DNA of 64,000 bases from Acanthococcus lagerstroemiae (Eukaryota; Arthropoda; Insecta; Hemiptera; Eriococcidae). How positions within the stretch are numbered: position 1 is the first letter of the stretch; each line of letters opens with the position of its first letter. Made by a program: the position numbers and the translations under genes. The stretch lies in contig CM063111.1 in assembly GCA_031841125.1 (NCBI GenBank), positions 35,042,955 through 35,106,954 on the forward strand, given 5' to 3'. Below the pieces are notes generated by a model. The model was not told where the DNA came from. It did not search any database and was given only the letters and a program-made list of their open reading frames with translations. Positions 1 through 10,469 of the stretch are shown here, in pieces.

Positions 1-59
1 TTCCACATAATATTTTTATACAAATTCAAAAGAAAACCAGAACATGTTCAGTATGATAT

Positions 60-1180
60 GATGGATGATGATGATGATGATAAGGTCATCAGTCTTACGA
101 TTGGTTTGATGCAGCTCCCCATTTCTCCCTAGCTTCTGCAAGTTCTTTCATTTCCAAATAACTCTTACATTTGACATCCTCGATTATCTGTCGAACGTAC
201 TGGAACTTTGCCAACCTACTCAATTCTTTCCTTCTACCCTTCCTTCTAAAGGAGTGATATTATTCCTGGGTGCCTCAAGTTATGCCCTATTACTTTATAT
301 TTCCTCATCTTCAAACAATTCCAAATATCTATTGTACCTGCAACTCTGTTAAGTATTTCCTAATTTCTTAGCTTAACCGTCCATTTGATATTATCTATCC
401 GCCTTCCTTCTCTTTTCTGATTTTCCTATGGTCCAAATTTCATATCCGTACAACGCTACACTCCAAACATAAGTTTTCAACAATATTGTGTGGATTTCCA
501 GACTTGTTTTTGATTCGAATAAATTACTTTTTCGATAAAATTCTAATATAGCTTGTGCTATTCTACTACCAACATCCCTTTTACACCTTATACATTTTGT
601 TATTCTACTCCTAAACAGCAAAATTCGCTTACTTCCTCAATTTTTCCCTGACCAGTTTTTATTTTAATCTATCATGTTTACATCAATTACATACCATAAC
701 TATAGTTTTATTTTTTTTTAAATATTTTCATACAGTATTTTAACTCAAAATCTACTCCATTCCATTTTAAATATTTTCCAAATCAGTACTTCTTACAGTT
801 AATAAGACAATATCATCTCATCATCGGCAAACCTGAGTGTCTTTACATCTTTACTCGCTTTCTATGTATATAGATACCTGCTTTAAATTTTTCTTCTATC
901 TCTTTTACAGCCTACTCTATGTACAAATTAAATAATACTAAAGATAAGTAGCACCTTGCCTTGCACATTTTTTCATATTTGCCTCCCCTGTCTCTCCTAT
1001 TCTTAATGCAGCTTTCTGTCTGTTATACAAGTTTAACATAACTTGACTTTCTTCTTTATTCCTATCCTTTTTAGAATATCAAACATTTTATCCCATTTAA
1101 CATTGTCAAAAGTTTTTTCAGTATCAACGAATGCCAGTCTCCCATCTACAATTGAACCACACAGTTCAAAAACAACGCGA
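60..1180 (-). mobile_element. 5'-truncated RTE-type LINE with (ATC)n tail, dead
   Basis: On the minus strand the six frames together give decayed reverse transcriptase: VDTEKTFDNVKWDKMFDIL (motif A region, with the FVDxEKAFD pattern), later LLKTYVWSVALYGYEIWT, and near the end DVKCKSYLEMKELAEARG. These are the C-terminal landmarks of RTE/BovB-like endonuclease-reverse transcriptases. Several stops and frameshifts separate them, so no protein can be made. The 3' end is an (ATC)n microsatellite at about 60-87, as is usual for this clade. The 5' truncation point lies close to the palindromic element that follows. There is no endonuclease domain. Confidence 0.8.
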
Positions 1181-1194
1181 GTCCCAAAAGGAAA

Positions 1195-1495
1195 TTTCTA
1201 TTAATGTATGTCTGCGTGTGTGTGTGTGTGTGTATGTCTGTCCTTCATATTTCCACGACAATTTTTATTAACAACACGGCTGCAGATTGCAGTCGCGCAG
1301 CAATCTGCAGCCGCGTTGTCAATAGAAATTTCCATGGAAATGTCAACCGCTGAGGCACGGGTTCCGCTGATGTATCCGCCGTAGTATGACGTCATAGTAA
1401 CAGGAGCATGTCGAGGGAACATACCCTCCACCCCCGCACCTCATCGACCCTCCATGCTGTTAATAGAAATTTCCATGGAAATATGAAGGACAGAC
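1195..1495. repeat. Fold-back element with internal palindrome and (TG)n tract
   Basis: Outer inverted repeats pair tgtccttcatatttcca (about 1240) with tggaaatatgaaggaca (about 1475). Inside, arms 1271-1290 and 1300-1319 form a 20-bp hairpin with one mismatch and a 9-base loop. The motif atagaaatttccatggaaat recurs at about 1321 and 1461. A (TG)n run sits at about 1213-1232. There are no coding frames. This looks like a non-autonomous fold-back element lying against the truncated LINE. Confidence 0.6.
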
Positions 1496-3184
1496 AGATA
1501 TACGCAGTGGCGCCGAAAAGATGGAAAGGGGGAGGAGGAACTCCCCCTGACAGAGCTACATATGTACATTATGAATAAACATAGATGAACAGATGAAGTG
1601 ATTTACTCCGGGACCCGGAATGCCTCTCAGTGCCGTTGGACATACATTCATTGATTCATTCTTATATATAGTAGATAGATAAAAAATTCCGGTAGATGAC
1701 GTGAAACACAGATTCCCAGCATTAAATAAAGTAACCAGGCCAAATTTAAAGTTCATACGTCCATCTGTGTTTTTTTATTATCACTTGTTGTAAAACTTGT
1801 TGATATTTTTACGCAACCAGTAATAAGTCCGAAATTTCAACATTAATTATGAAACATAGAAAACAAGGTAAGTTCAATGTTTTACACATATCTCAAAAGA
1901 TTATTTCATCTACTTTACGACACTTTTTTTTTTCCTTTTTTTTTTTTTTCTTCAAAAAGTTCAATTCGTGAAAAGTTTTAGGTGAATTTGTAAACTAGTC
2001 TCGGTTTCAGTAGGGGCTAATAACAACGCCACATATTAAAACGTTTAATTTGGTCATCATTTCGGCAACTTTCATCAGGTGAACATTTGCTGACTAGACC
2101 CCTGCCTAAAAAGGCTTCTGTGGGCCTTTCTAACAATTGGAAAAATCAGAAATGGCCCAATCTATAGAAGTAGAACCGAATGAACGGATTAATACCGTCT
2201 GATTTTTTTCTTGGAGGGGGGAGAGATGGAGAGCACTTGACAAATTACTGCAATTTTTTTCTTTTTCTTGGGGGGGGGGGGGGAAATCTACCAAAATTGT
2301 TGCAATCTTAGAGACATGTCGGGGGCAGATACCGAAAAATTATGAGACTATTTGTAGGCACAATCCACCTTAGAATAATTTTGTGGTTGAAATATTTTCT
2401 GACTTATGACCAAAAATTAATTTATGAGGCATTGTTTCACCCTCTAGAGGATCAAACTCCAACGGGATTCCTTAGAATTTTTAAGAGAGCAACTATGCCA
2501 AAATTCAACATCGCGACATTTTTGTCGAATTTGGTGTTTCGCGGAATTTTGTTCAGTCTTTCAAAAGGTACTAAATGTATGAGCAGGAGACTTTCAAAAA
2601 TCTAATTTTCGACAATTATCAGAAACATTTTTTGGATTTAGGTAAAAAAAATATATATATTATATAAAACAAAATGTATAAGACGATTAATGCGAAAGAG
2701 AGAATTTCTGGACAGAAGAAACTTTGACATTATCTTCTTCTGAATACTGATGTATGTACAAAACATCTTAAAAACGAATCACATCAAAGGAAAAATTGAT
2801 TTTGGCGTACAATTTGCTTTGATTTCATACTAAAAAAAAAAAAATTAATTAATTAAAGATTCCAAGTTTGCATAATAGCTAAGGTCACAATCAGTAGCTG
2901 AGGTCACAATCAGTTAGTCACATTAGTCGTACGAAACGTTGTACGATAATAGAGATTAATTTTCTTAATAAGGTTCTTTTTTCATAGTAGGTTTTTTGCA
3001 ATACAAAAAGATGCAATTTATATGCTCGGTTGCTGATTTATTGCTGTTTACTTGTTTTACTTGCCAATAGACACCTGCCGCCTCTCGGTTCACCCCTGGT
3101 CTCGGTTTTGGAAGACAAGCTAGAACATGGGCAGAAACCGGAAGTTCTACGTTCTACTCGTAGTCATACGAACAAACGTTTTCG
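1496..3184. other. Non-coding, AT-rich; G-tract remnant
   Basis: No gene recognised. cagtggcgccgaaaag at about 1506 looks like one terminus of a hAT-type MITE whose partner end is missing. Poly-T tracts lie at about 1926-1950 and G tracts at about 2213-2282. A short imprecise duplication of aggtcacaatcag lies at about 2881-2912. The small open frames lack any recognisable domain. Confidence 0.5.
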
Positions 3185-3365
3185 GCATCAAAAGGTACAG
3201 GAGACCCGGAGCCAGTGTCGGAACTGAGACCGGAACCCAGAAAAAATTATTTAGCGCAATTAGAACCAATTTCAGAAAATTTTAACTTGAGCCGGAGCCG
3301 GAGCTATATTCAAATTTGCTCTGAAGCCGAACGAAGCCAAGTCGGAGCCGTTCTGTTTATGGACC
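3185..3365. repeat. Degenerate GAGCCGG low-complexity repeat
   Basis: Many imperfect copies of gagccgg / gaccgga / gaagccg. They create a spurious open frame rich in Pro, Glu and Ser (3215-3622) with no domain. A related patch appears on the other side of the inverted-repeat element, at 4600-4915. Confidence 0.6.
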
Positions 3366-3874
3366 CAGCTAGCTTCGCAGTCTTAAAAAATAGATTCATT
3401 TCGAGTCACAAAAATACCATTTTCAGCATTACAAAATACATTTCATTTCTTATTTCAATCGTCAGTGGGGTTTCAGGTTTCCTACTCTTCCTTTTCGTAT
3501 TTGTATCCGCGTACAGTTTTAGTTTAGCGTCATTTTTAGTGGAAAAACGTCAAAACTCAATGTATTTTCCTAGAGGAAGGGGAGGGGCTTGCGGCACGTT
3601 TTTCCGTATTCGATCGAGCTGAAACTTTCTCAGGATATTTTTATTTATTTTATTGGAATCGATCAGGGGAATCGCGTCGTGAATATTCGAAAAAAAAAAG
3701 TTCGCCAAGAGTAAATAAGAACCACCTTCGTGAATATACGTATTTCAAATGGCGAAAGGTGAATGAATGAATGAAGTCATTTAAAAAAAAAATTTAGTTT
3801 TCTGCGAGAAATGATTTCTCATAGGAATTGTAGGAATCGTAGGAATCGACTGAGAAACAAAGAATATTTTAAAC
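3366..3874. other. Non-coding, nothing recognised
   Basis: AT-rich sequence with a short gaatgaatgaatga run at about 3761 and small tandem echoes (ggaattgtaggaatcgtaggaatcg at about 3827-3848). No gene or recognised repeat family. Confidence 0.5.
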
Positions 3875-4600
3875 AAGTTTTGGATAGGTGTCTTAGTAAT
3901 TCTTGGTCTAAGATTTAATTTGTAGCATTTTGAATTCATGGCTTCCGCGGAGAGAGGCTGAAAGAGGGCTCAAAATGGGTTAAAAGATTTCTGAGTCTTT
4001 TTCTCCAGATTGGATTTGATTTACAGGTTTCTTAGGCCGTTGAATCTGTTTTTGGAGTTAGTTTTTGGTTTTAACCGCCTAGGGTGCTATAAAAAGGAGC
4101 TCTTCCATTAATAGTTTCCTTCGCGATAGTAGTCGATTTACAGGTCTTCAAGGCCGCTGAATCTGTTTTTGGGGTTATTCTTTAGTTTCTTTTAGTTCCA
4201 ACCCTGTAGGATGCCACTACAGAGGGCTGAACCTCAATTGGGTTATATCTTTAAAAACTGACCCCAGTGAGTATTTTGCCACATAAAATGACAATCCATT
4301 GGGTTGAAACCAAAAATGAACCTTGAAATCAGATTTAACGACCTTATAAACCTGTAAATCGACTACTATCTTGAAAATGAACTAAAAATGAGGGTTCAGT
4401 CCCTTTAGTGACACATTGGGAGTCGAACGGCAGATTCAGCGATCCAAAAAATCAATGTCTAATATCGGGGAAAAGAGAATTTTTTGACTCATTTTGAGCA
4501 CGCTTTCAGCCTCTTCTCCACAAGAGTTATTAATTTAAAATGCTACAAATGAAATTTCAGCCCAAGGATTATTAAATAAACACTAATCCAAAATTTATAT
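3875..4600. mobile_element. Large fold-back element (about 725 bp)
   Basis: The left arm (about 3875-4020) is mirrored by the reverse complement of the right arm (about 4440-4600). Shared blocks in order include tttggatagg / tttggattag, tttgtagcatttt, gaggctgaaag and gctcaaaatg. The middle holds two direct copies of ttacaggt..ttc..aggccg.tgaatctgtttttgg (about 4021 and 4139), and a third in reverse at about 4329-4365. There is no coding potential. The TTYAAGGYCGYTGAA core is the same as in the dispersed unit at 10.5-12.4 kb, so the two families are related. Confidence 0.65.
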
Positions 4601-4915
4601 CCGGCAGAGACAAGAGCCGGTGCCAATTTTTGGTTCCAATTCCGATTCTGATACCAGCCCTCCAACTTCTCCTTCCCCCTCTTGAATTTTCTCACCACCG
4701 CTTCACTATTCCCCTCCACTTAAAAGTAACCCGAGCCGGAATAAAAACTTTTTTGGTGTAGCAGAGGCCAAAACCGAAACCATTAAAAACTTTGTGTCGG
4801 AGCTGGTGTACGATAAGACTTCTTCATCGGAGCCTGGAAAAAATTATTTACCGGAGTCGAAACAAATTTCAAGTATGTTACATGAACCAGCTCGGAGCAT
4901 CCTCGGTGTCCCTAT
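4601..4915. repeat. Degenerate GAGCCGG-like repeat, second patch
   Basis: Recurrent gagccgg, ggagctgg and ggagtcg words resembling those at 3185-3365, here following the fold-back element. No coding content. Confidence 0.5.
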
Positions 4916-6049
4916 TTACTCATAAATGAAAACTGAAAAGAGAAAGTAACTAAAAATACCAATTTTGTTCTAAATCATTCCGAATGGTTTCACTTATCGA
5001 CACAGCACCTGAAACAACTTCTCCGGATCCTCTTCACCACTCACAATGAAGCTCTAAAATGAGGGAGGGATGAAAAGAAACAGAAAATAATTTGAAACGG
5101 AAGTCGATTGATATTTATTCGAGGTCACATATTTCAATTTTGGGGGTGATATTTGATTCTGACAAAATGCTTGTTATTTCGAGTAGTATCCAATTTACAG
5201 GGTTTCAAAGTCGCTTAATTCAATTTTGAGCTATTTTACGATCCAACCCTTTCCACCCTCCCTTGTTTCCTCCCCATCCTTCCTGCCACCCTCAGGTCCA
5301 TTTTCACTGGCCTATAGCCTCACAAGGGAAGGGGCCAACATAGAGCATTACCTCCTTAGAAAAAATGAGAACCAGGCAAGATATTTTTTCTTTCGGTTTT
5401 TATTTTAATTTTTTTTTTAAATGTAATAGTCGCTATCTTCTCACAAGCTGCCCCAGTGGGAAAGTATTTACCCCCTCCTTTTGCACGGAAAAGTGGTCAC
5501 GAAACGGATCCAGATTTGATGCTTCTACAAATGAACTCTCACAGTAGTGGATTTTAAAAGTGAGTAGAGGTTCAAGGGAGGAATGAATATTTGTAAATTC
5601 ATTATTTAACGGATGATTTTGTATCCATATACAATGAATGGAGTAAAAATGAAAATTTTGTACGATAAGGCCTCACAAGTCGTGTTTCAGTGTTCATATA
5701 AACTGCACAAAATGATAAAAAATTCCAATTTTTAGCTCGCAAAACGGGCTCCGCATTCAACACGAAGGGAACAAATAAAAAGATTTCAACGAAAACGATT
5801 TTTTGGATTGAAGTTTGAACCTCCTGCGGTGGCACTACAACAAGAGAATCAGATCAGAAAACTATCTTTATTCGGGAATCCGCAATTTTGAAAACACAGA
5901 AATCATCGATCTCTGCCTGTTTCAAATTCTACTTTCCTTACTCTTTTCCACAAGCTGTAGCCTTACTGTGAGGGATGAGGGAGATGTTTCATGCACTGCG
6001 TCGATAAATGGAATCCTTGGGAATAGTTCCGAGCAAACTTGGGAATTTT
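4916..6049. other. Non-coding intronic DNA with one copy of the dispersed unit
   Basis: A copy of the GTTTCAAAGTCGCTTAATTC unit lies at about 5190-5250. The remaining short open frames have no domain and are not called as genes. Confidence 0.5.
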
Positions 6050-7140
6050 AGTTGTATTTCTCTTTTCGGAATTCAAGTTACACCATATTAAGATTCTCTC
6101 TTATTAAGGCCCGGAAATTGTTCGATGACGTGGAAACTTAGCTCATTGTTTTTTGTAACAGAGCACGATTCTAAGGAATAATGTAAAAGAATTGACATTT
6201 GCCAAAATGAAGACCACATTGTTGTCATTAGAAAATGTCATCCTTCCATTTTGTTCTCCAAAACTGGGACATCCTGTACACGCTAAAAAATTAGTCTACA
6301 AGTCGACTGGAAATATGTATACAAGATCCAGTTATGTTCATTGGTTTATTGTTTCAAACCGCGAACCAATCAGTGGAAAGGAAGAGCGTTCTTGTTCTTT
6401 TTTAATTTCGGATAACACCCGAAGCCTTCGTCACCCAAAGAGCAAAGAGCTGTGTGCAGTCATTAATTTCGGCTCGTCACCACGGGAAACCACAATTTTT
6501 GACAACTTCGGTCGGCGGGGATCTTCGCTGTATATACGAGAAGCGGGGCCGTGCGTTTAATAACCCATCGAATGGACGCCGTGCAATAAAAGCTCCGTCT
6601 ATTGTATTTGCTTTCTCAGGACGATTAAGCCGACTGATTTAAAAAAAAAAAAAAAAAAGGAAAAGAAAAAGTAATAAATAAATAAATATAAGGGAGAGAG
6701 GAAAAACGAAATTGATTGTTTTTTCCTCCTCCTCTCAGCATTACAATATACGTGCCATACCCCGAGAACGAATATTTCAAACGATAAACGTTCGCACTAA
6801 TTAATAAAACCGTCGTAGAAAGAGAACAATAAGACTATTCGATTTGGACAGCCCTGCCCGCAGTCCGACTGTCGTTTACACGGGAATTATCATCAACGAC
6901 CGGTGGGCGAGAATAAAATTTTCGAGTTGTTTAAAGAAGGAAGGATTAAGGGCGTTACTCCGAAATACCGTGTACCATCGCAGCCATCGACGAACATTCC
7001 AGCTGCCGGATATGCTGAGCTGAAATACGATTGCGAATTGATGAGTTTTCGAGAGTACAACGATGCGAGCAATCGAGCCAAGAAATTGATTTTCCCTTCG
7101 AAAAAAAGAGTTCACGAAAAGGGGCTGATTCCATAAAAAA
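6050..7140. other. Repeat-poor patch with normal CpG
   Basis: Higher CpG and GC than its surroundings, and no sign of the repeat families seen elsewhere. Open frames at 6192-6560 and 6903-7136 (plus) have no recognisable domain and no convincing splice context. Could be a conserved intronic regulatory region; that is inference from composition only. A poly-A tract lies at about 6642-6658. Confidence 0.4.
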
Positions 7141-8330
7141 AAAGAAACGAGAACCGAGAGTAATTACCGAAACAAGCCTGATGTACTAATCTCACCCTAA
7201 TGACATTCATGAAATGTTGCCTAACCAACGCCTGCAATTACACAGGAAAGTAGCAAAAAAGAAAGCTGAACCTCGATTTGCAATAGGAATTTTAGGGCAT
7301 CTTATCATTTACCAAGCAGTTTTTGTGGAATTTTTCTAGCTAAAAGCAAAAAAAAACACTCTTACACATAGCTGTTATGGCGAATGGCAGACAAATGCGT
7401 ATAAATTCGGCTTTCTGAAGGAGGTCCGGCCTCCCTCCTCCCGAAACCCTTCCCCGTAGATCGGCAACTTTAACATCCTCAATACAATAAGAGTTAATGT
7501 TCATATAGCACTCTTACTTTAAAGACTTATGATTATACGAATAATTAAATACACCACTGAAATTTATTATTTACATTTGTGCCGAAATTTAAGGTTTCCC
7601 GGGTTCACCAACTGCTCGCCGGAGCAAGACGGTGCCGGAGCCCGGGCTCCATGAAACGTCAAGTGATATACCATTTGACATATTTTTGTTGGTTCGCTAG
7701 CTTTGAAGAAAGCTCAGACTCTAAGGATAAAGCTCTTCTCTTGTCTATATTCATAAGCGCTAATAACTTTTCAAGAGTAGGAAACTAAAATTGTTTTCCA
7801 TCGTTTCGCTCATCAATTTATTGTTAATCATCCTTTCCCCCTCTATACGTAATTTTCCAAGTTTCTGGGGAGGTTTTTAATATATCACGAGGGGGCTAAG
7901 TCCTCCCATCTCTCTCCTATTTGCGACTATGTCCATATCTCGAATGTAAAACACTTGATTATGAACAAGTGAAGTAAGTTCAAAAGAATTATCCAAAAAA
8001 TTGAGATAAAAGCGAAAATTCTCGAGAAGCTGAAATTTGGAATAGTTGGTCAGTTGGGAATACCAATTAATTAATTAAAAATTTCCGAGAATCCGAGTCG
8101 AGCTTCGCCACTCATGTGGTAAAGTAGCGCCCACTTCCAATTCCAGAGTTCCTCGCGAAGTCGATAAACATTCATTTTATCAAAAACGGTTTCAGAGTAA
8201 TTGGACTGAAATTCAATTGTTCAGTCCGCGAACAGACGGCAGGCGTGAAAAGAGAGCTACTTCCCCCTCCACAGCAAAATATTTCTGTTGGAAATGCCCC
8301 AAGAAGGTACTTCTATTGCTAGGTACTTAC
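7141..8330. other. Non-coding intronic DNA
   Basis: No gene recognised. A short gccggagc-rich patch lies at about 7614-7650. The rest is AT-rich without recognised repeats. Confidence 0.45.
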
Positions 8331-8390
8331 GAACGTACACTGTTAGTTTTGTAACCTTAGTCATGATACCATCAAGCAATCGGAACTCAC
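8331..8390 (-). CDS. Candidate third cnc exon (degenerate ETGE position) or recursive splice site
   Basis: A 60-nt stretch on the minus strand has a very good acceptor (tttttgtttgtttcag) and a very good donor (TACGTTC|gtaagtacc). Entered in phase 1, which is the phase the 50.2-kb candidate would leave if its frame break is an error, it reads SGEFRLLDG across the junction and then IMTKVTKLTVYV. The SGEF lies where Neh2 has its strong Keap1 contact (ETGEF/ETGEY). The bases right after the acceptor, cag|gtgagt, also form a donor, so the site is a juxtaposed 3'/5' splice site as in recursive splicing of very long introns. The distance from the previous candidate is about 42 kb. Short pseudo-exons with good sites are common by chance, so this is only a candidate. 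Confidence 0.3.
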
Positions 8391-8600
8391 CTGAAACAAA
8401 CAAAAACATATTACATTGGAGCATTGAAAGTGTTCTTGAAATACCAAAATGTAGGCATACGAAATGAAAGAAACGAGAGTTTGTAGAAAAGCGCGTGTAT
8501 TGATCGACAGTGAAAGCAGATCTGAATGCGAGCGCTATAAAACCAGGAACGTACCAAAAAGTTTTTTCGGTGGGGGGGGGGGTGTAAAACCGTGAAGAGA

Positions 8601-8722
8601 GTCCCAACTGACTCAACTCAAAATTCCCAAGTGTCAAAGCAAAAAGAAAAAAACCACTTTTGACCTGTTGGATTTTTCCAACTGACTCAACTCAAAATTC
8701 CCAAGTATCAAAGCAAGAAAAA
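8601..8722. repeat. Two-copy tandem duplication, unit about 76 bp
   Basis: caactgactcaactcaaaat and the following ~20 bp occur at about 8606 and again at about 8680, each followed by an A-rich run. A G tract (about 8571-8581) precedes them. Confidence 0.7.
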
Positions 8723-8852
8723 AAAAAAAACATTATCCATTTGCATCTTGTTGCATTTTTTTTCGCACTATTCAAATAAAGAAACGGAAGTTCTTAATCA
8801 GCTAATTGGAAGAGGTACTTCAAATTATCTCAAAATACATCATGAAACAGCA

Positions 8853-9228
8853 AGTACCACATTCCTTGTAATCAGCCTGTATTCCCTGCGAGCATCACGT
8901 TCCTTGTACCAGCCTGCGAGCACTATGCTCTGGCAACCACGGGGGAGCATTTTCATGTTGCGCCGACATGAGAATATCGTCGTCTGCTACGTTCCACAGA
9001 GCACGGTGCGCTCCATATTTTTTGGCGAGCTCATTTCTTGGACGCTACATTTGCTGGATGATGACATTCTCATGTCGGCGCAGTACGCAAAGCAGACAAG
9101 AAAATGCTTTTCCGTGGTTGCACACTCGTCTGCAAGATTATACACTAGCAGATCGTAGTGCTCGCAGGCTAGTACAAGGAACGTGATGTTCATAAGGGAA
9201 TACAGGCTGATACAAGGAGTGTGGTACT
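8853..9228. mobile_element. Long fold-back element (about 375 bp)
   Basis: Arms of about 150 bp read as imperfect reverse complements. Left: agtaccacattccttg, cagcctgtattccctgcgag, cacgttccttgta, cagcctgcgagcacta, gccgacatgagaat. The right arm carries the same blocks in reverse order and orientation, ending gtggtact. The spacer is about 60 bp. Two open frames in it (8748-9158 plus, 8987-9193 minus) are by-products of the palindrome. Confidence 0.75.
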
Positions 9229-9238
9229 CGCAGGCGAA

Positions 9239-9298
9239 TGAAGAGTGTTGAGTCAGTCAGTACAGTCAGTTCAGTCAGTCAGTCAAGTGATTATTATT

Positions 9299-9329
<31 letters not shown>

Positions 9330-9332
9330 TTC
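9239..9332. repeat. (AGTC)n followed by (ATT)n simple repeats
   Basis: agtcagtcagtacagtcagt-type run at about 9252-9287, then a (TTA)n run at about 9298-9330. It lies just outside the right arm of the fold-back element. Confidence 0.85.
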
Positions 9333-10469
9333 GTCACGCTCCAAAGTAACATTTTTTCCGTTGTGTGCCAAAGTATAGGCATAAAGATGTCAAAACAAAA
9401 AATGTCGCTTGCTCGATTTCACTTCAAAACTTTTTGAAATTTGTTCGTGAACCGCCCCCTCCCACTGAAACGTTGTTAAGACGGAACTAAAAATTATCCA
9501 TTACATTATATATCAACACAGACCTTAGGAAGGAAATTGTGAATTTTGAAAATTTTTCCAATATCACATAGTTCTGCGAAATTTGGACCCATTGGCCGGC
9601 TTTCCTTTCTATCTATCCCTGGATTTTTTCTTCCCCTCTCCACCAATCTTATTTTGAACTTTGCGCTTTTCTGTGTTTCATCAATTTTGGTAATGACTTC
9701 ACAGCCCCGTAGAGAGAAAAAGAGGGTCTGGGGGAATTTCCACGGGCCGACCTCTTCTTCCAGTTCAATTTGTTCTTTTATTAAATGGAAAAAAATTATA
9801 AGCTACGGGATAAGAGGTTTCTTTCATGGTGTAAGAAGTGACTGCTTGAAATTCACGCCTTTTAAAAATATCGGGCCCCCTTAAAAATCCGGGCTCGGGG
9901 TATTCCCCCCTCTTTCTCCTCCGCTCTCGACAGGGTTATGACTTCGATATCTAGTAGAACTGTGGAAACTTTCATTAGTTCTTATTATCAGTGTCATCTG
10001 AAGGTGAGGGGTACTGAGGCATACAATACTTCTCCTTCCCCTCACAAGAAATATAATTTTTACGTCTCCCACAGAAAAGAATCGACAAAAAATTAAAACT
10101 GTTGAGCGAACTGATAGAAAAAGCGCCCTCAGAGATGTCAGAGATGCCTTCAACCGGTTTAAAGGGAACTGGGGCTTGGGAGATATTTTCACTCCAAAAT
10201 CATCCAAAAATAGAGTTTCGTTACAGAAATATCTTCCAAGAATTGACTTGTTTTGCTTTCGAATGAATGATTTTATACTTTTTGGAAGTCAACAGAGTAA
10301 AATCCACACCCCCTCCCCCCCCCGCAAAAAGATCCTGCAGGGATGAGATTTCGATGAGAAATTTTGCTCGTTAACTAAGATATTAAAGACAAGAACTCTT
10401 TTTTTTTATGCATGTTGGTTTAAATGTTTATGCCTCCCTGAAGGAAATTTCTCCAACATCACCGCCATC
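9333..10469. other. Non-coding intronic DNA
   Basis: No gene recognised. C-rich tract at about 10311-10323. The open frames at 9546-9884 and 9881-10207 have no domain. Confidence 0.45.

Noticed and set aside
3215..3622. 135-codon plus-strand gene
   Set aside because: The frame arises from the GAGCCGG low-complexity repeat.
8257..8637. 126-codon minus-strand gene
   Set aside because: The frame crosses a strong splice acceptor and a G tract; only the 60-nt part between splice sites is kept as an exon candidate.
8748..9158. 136-codon plus-strand gene
   Set aside because: Lies in the fold-back element; open on both strands because of the palindrome.
9252..9332. CRISPR-like or tandem regulatory array
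   Set aside because: Plain (AGTC)n and (ATT)n simple repeats without spacers.
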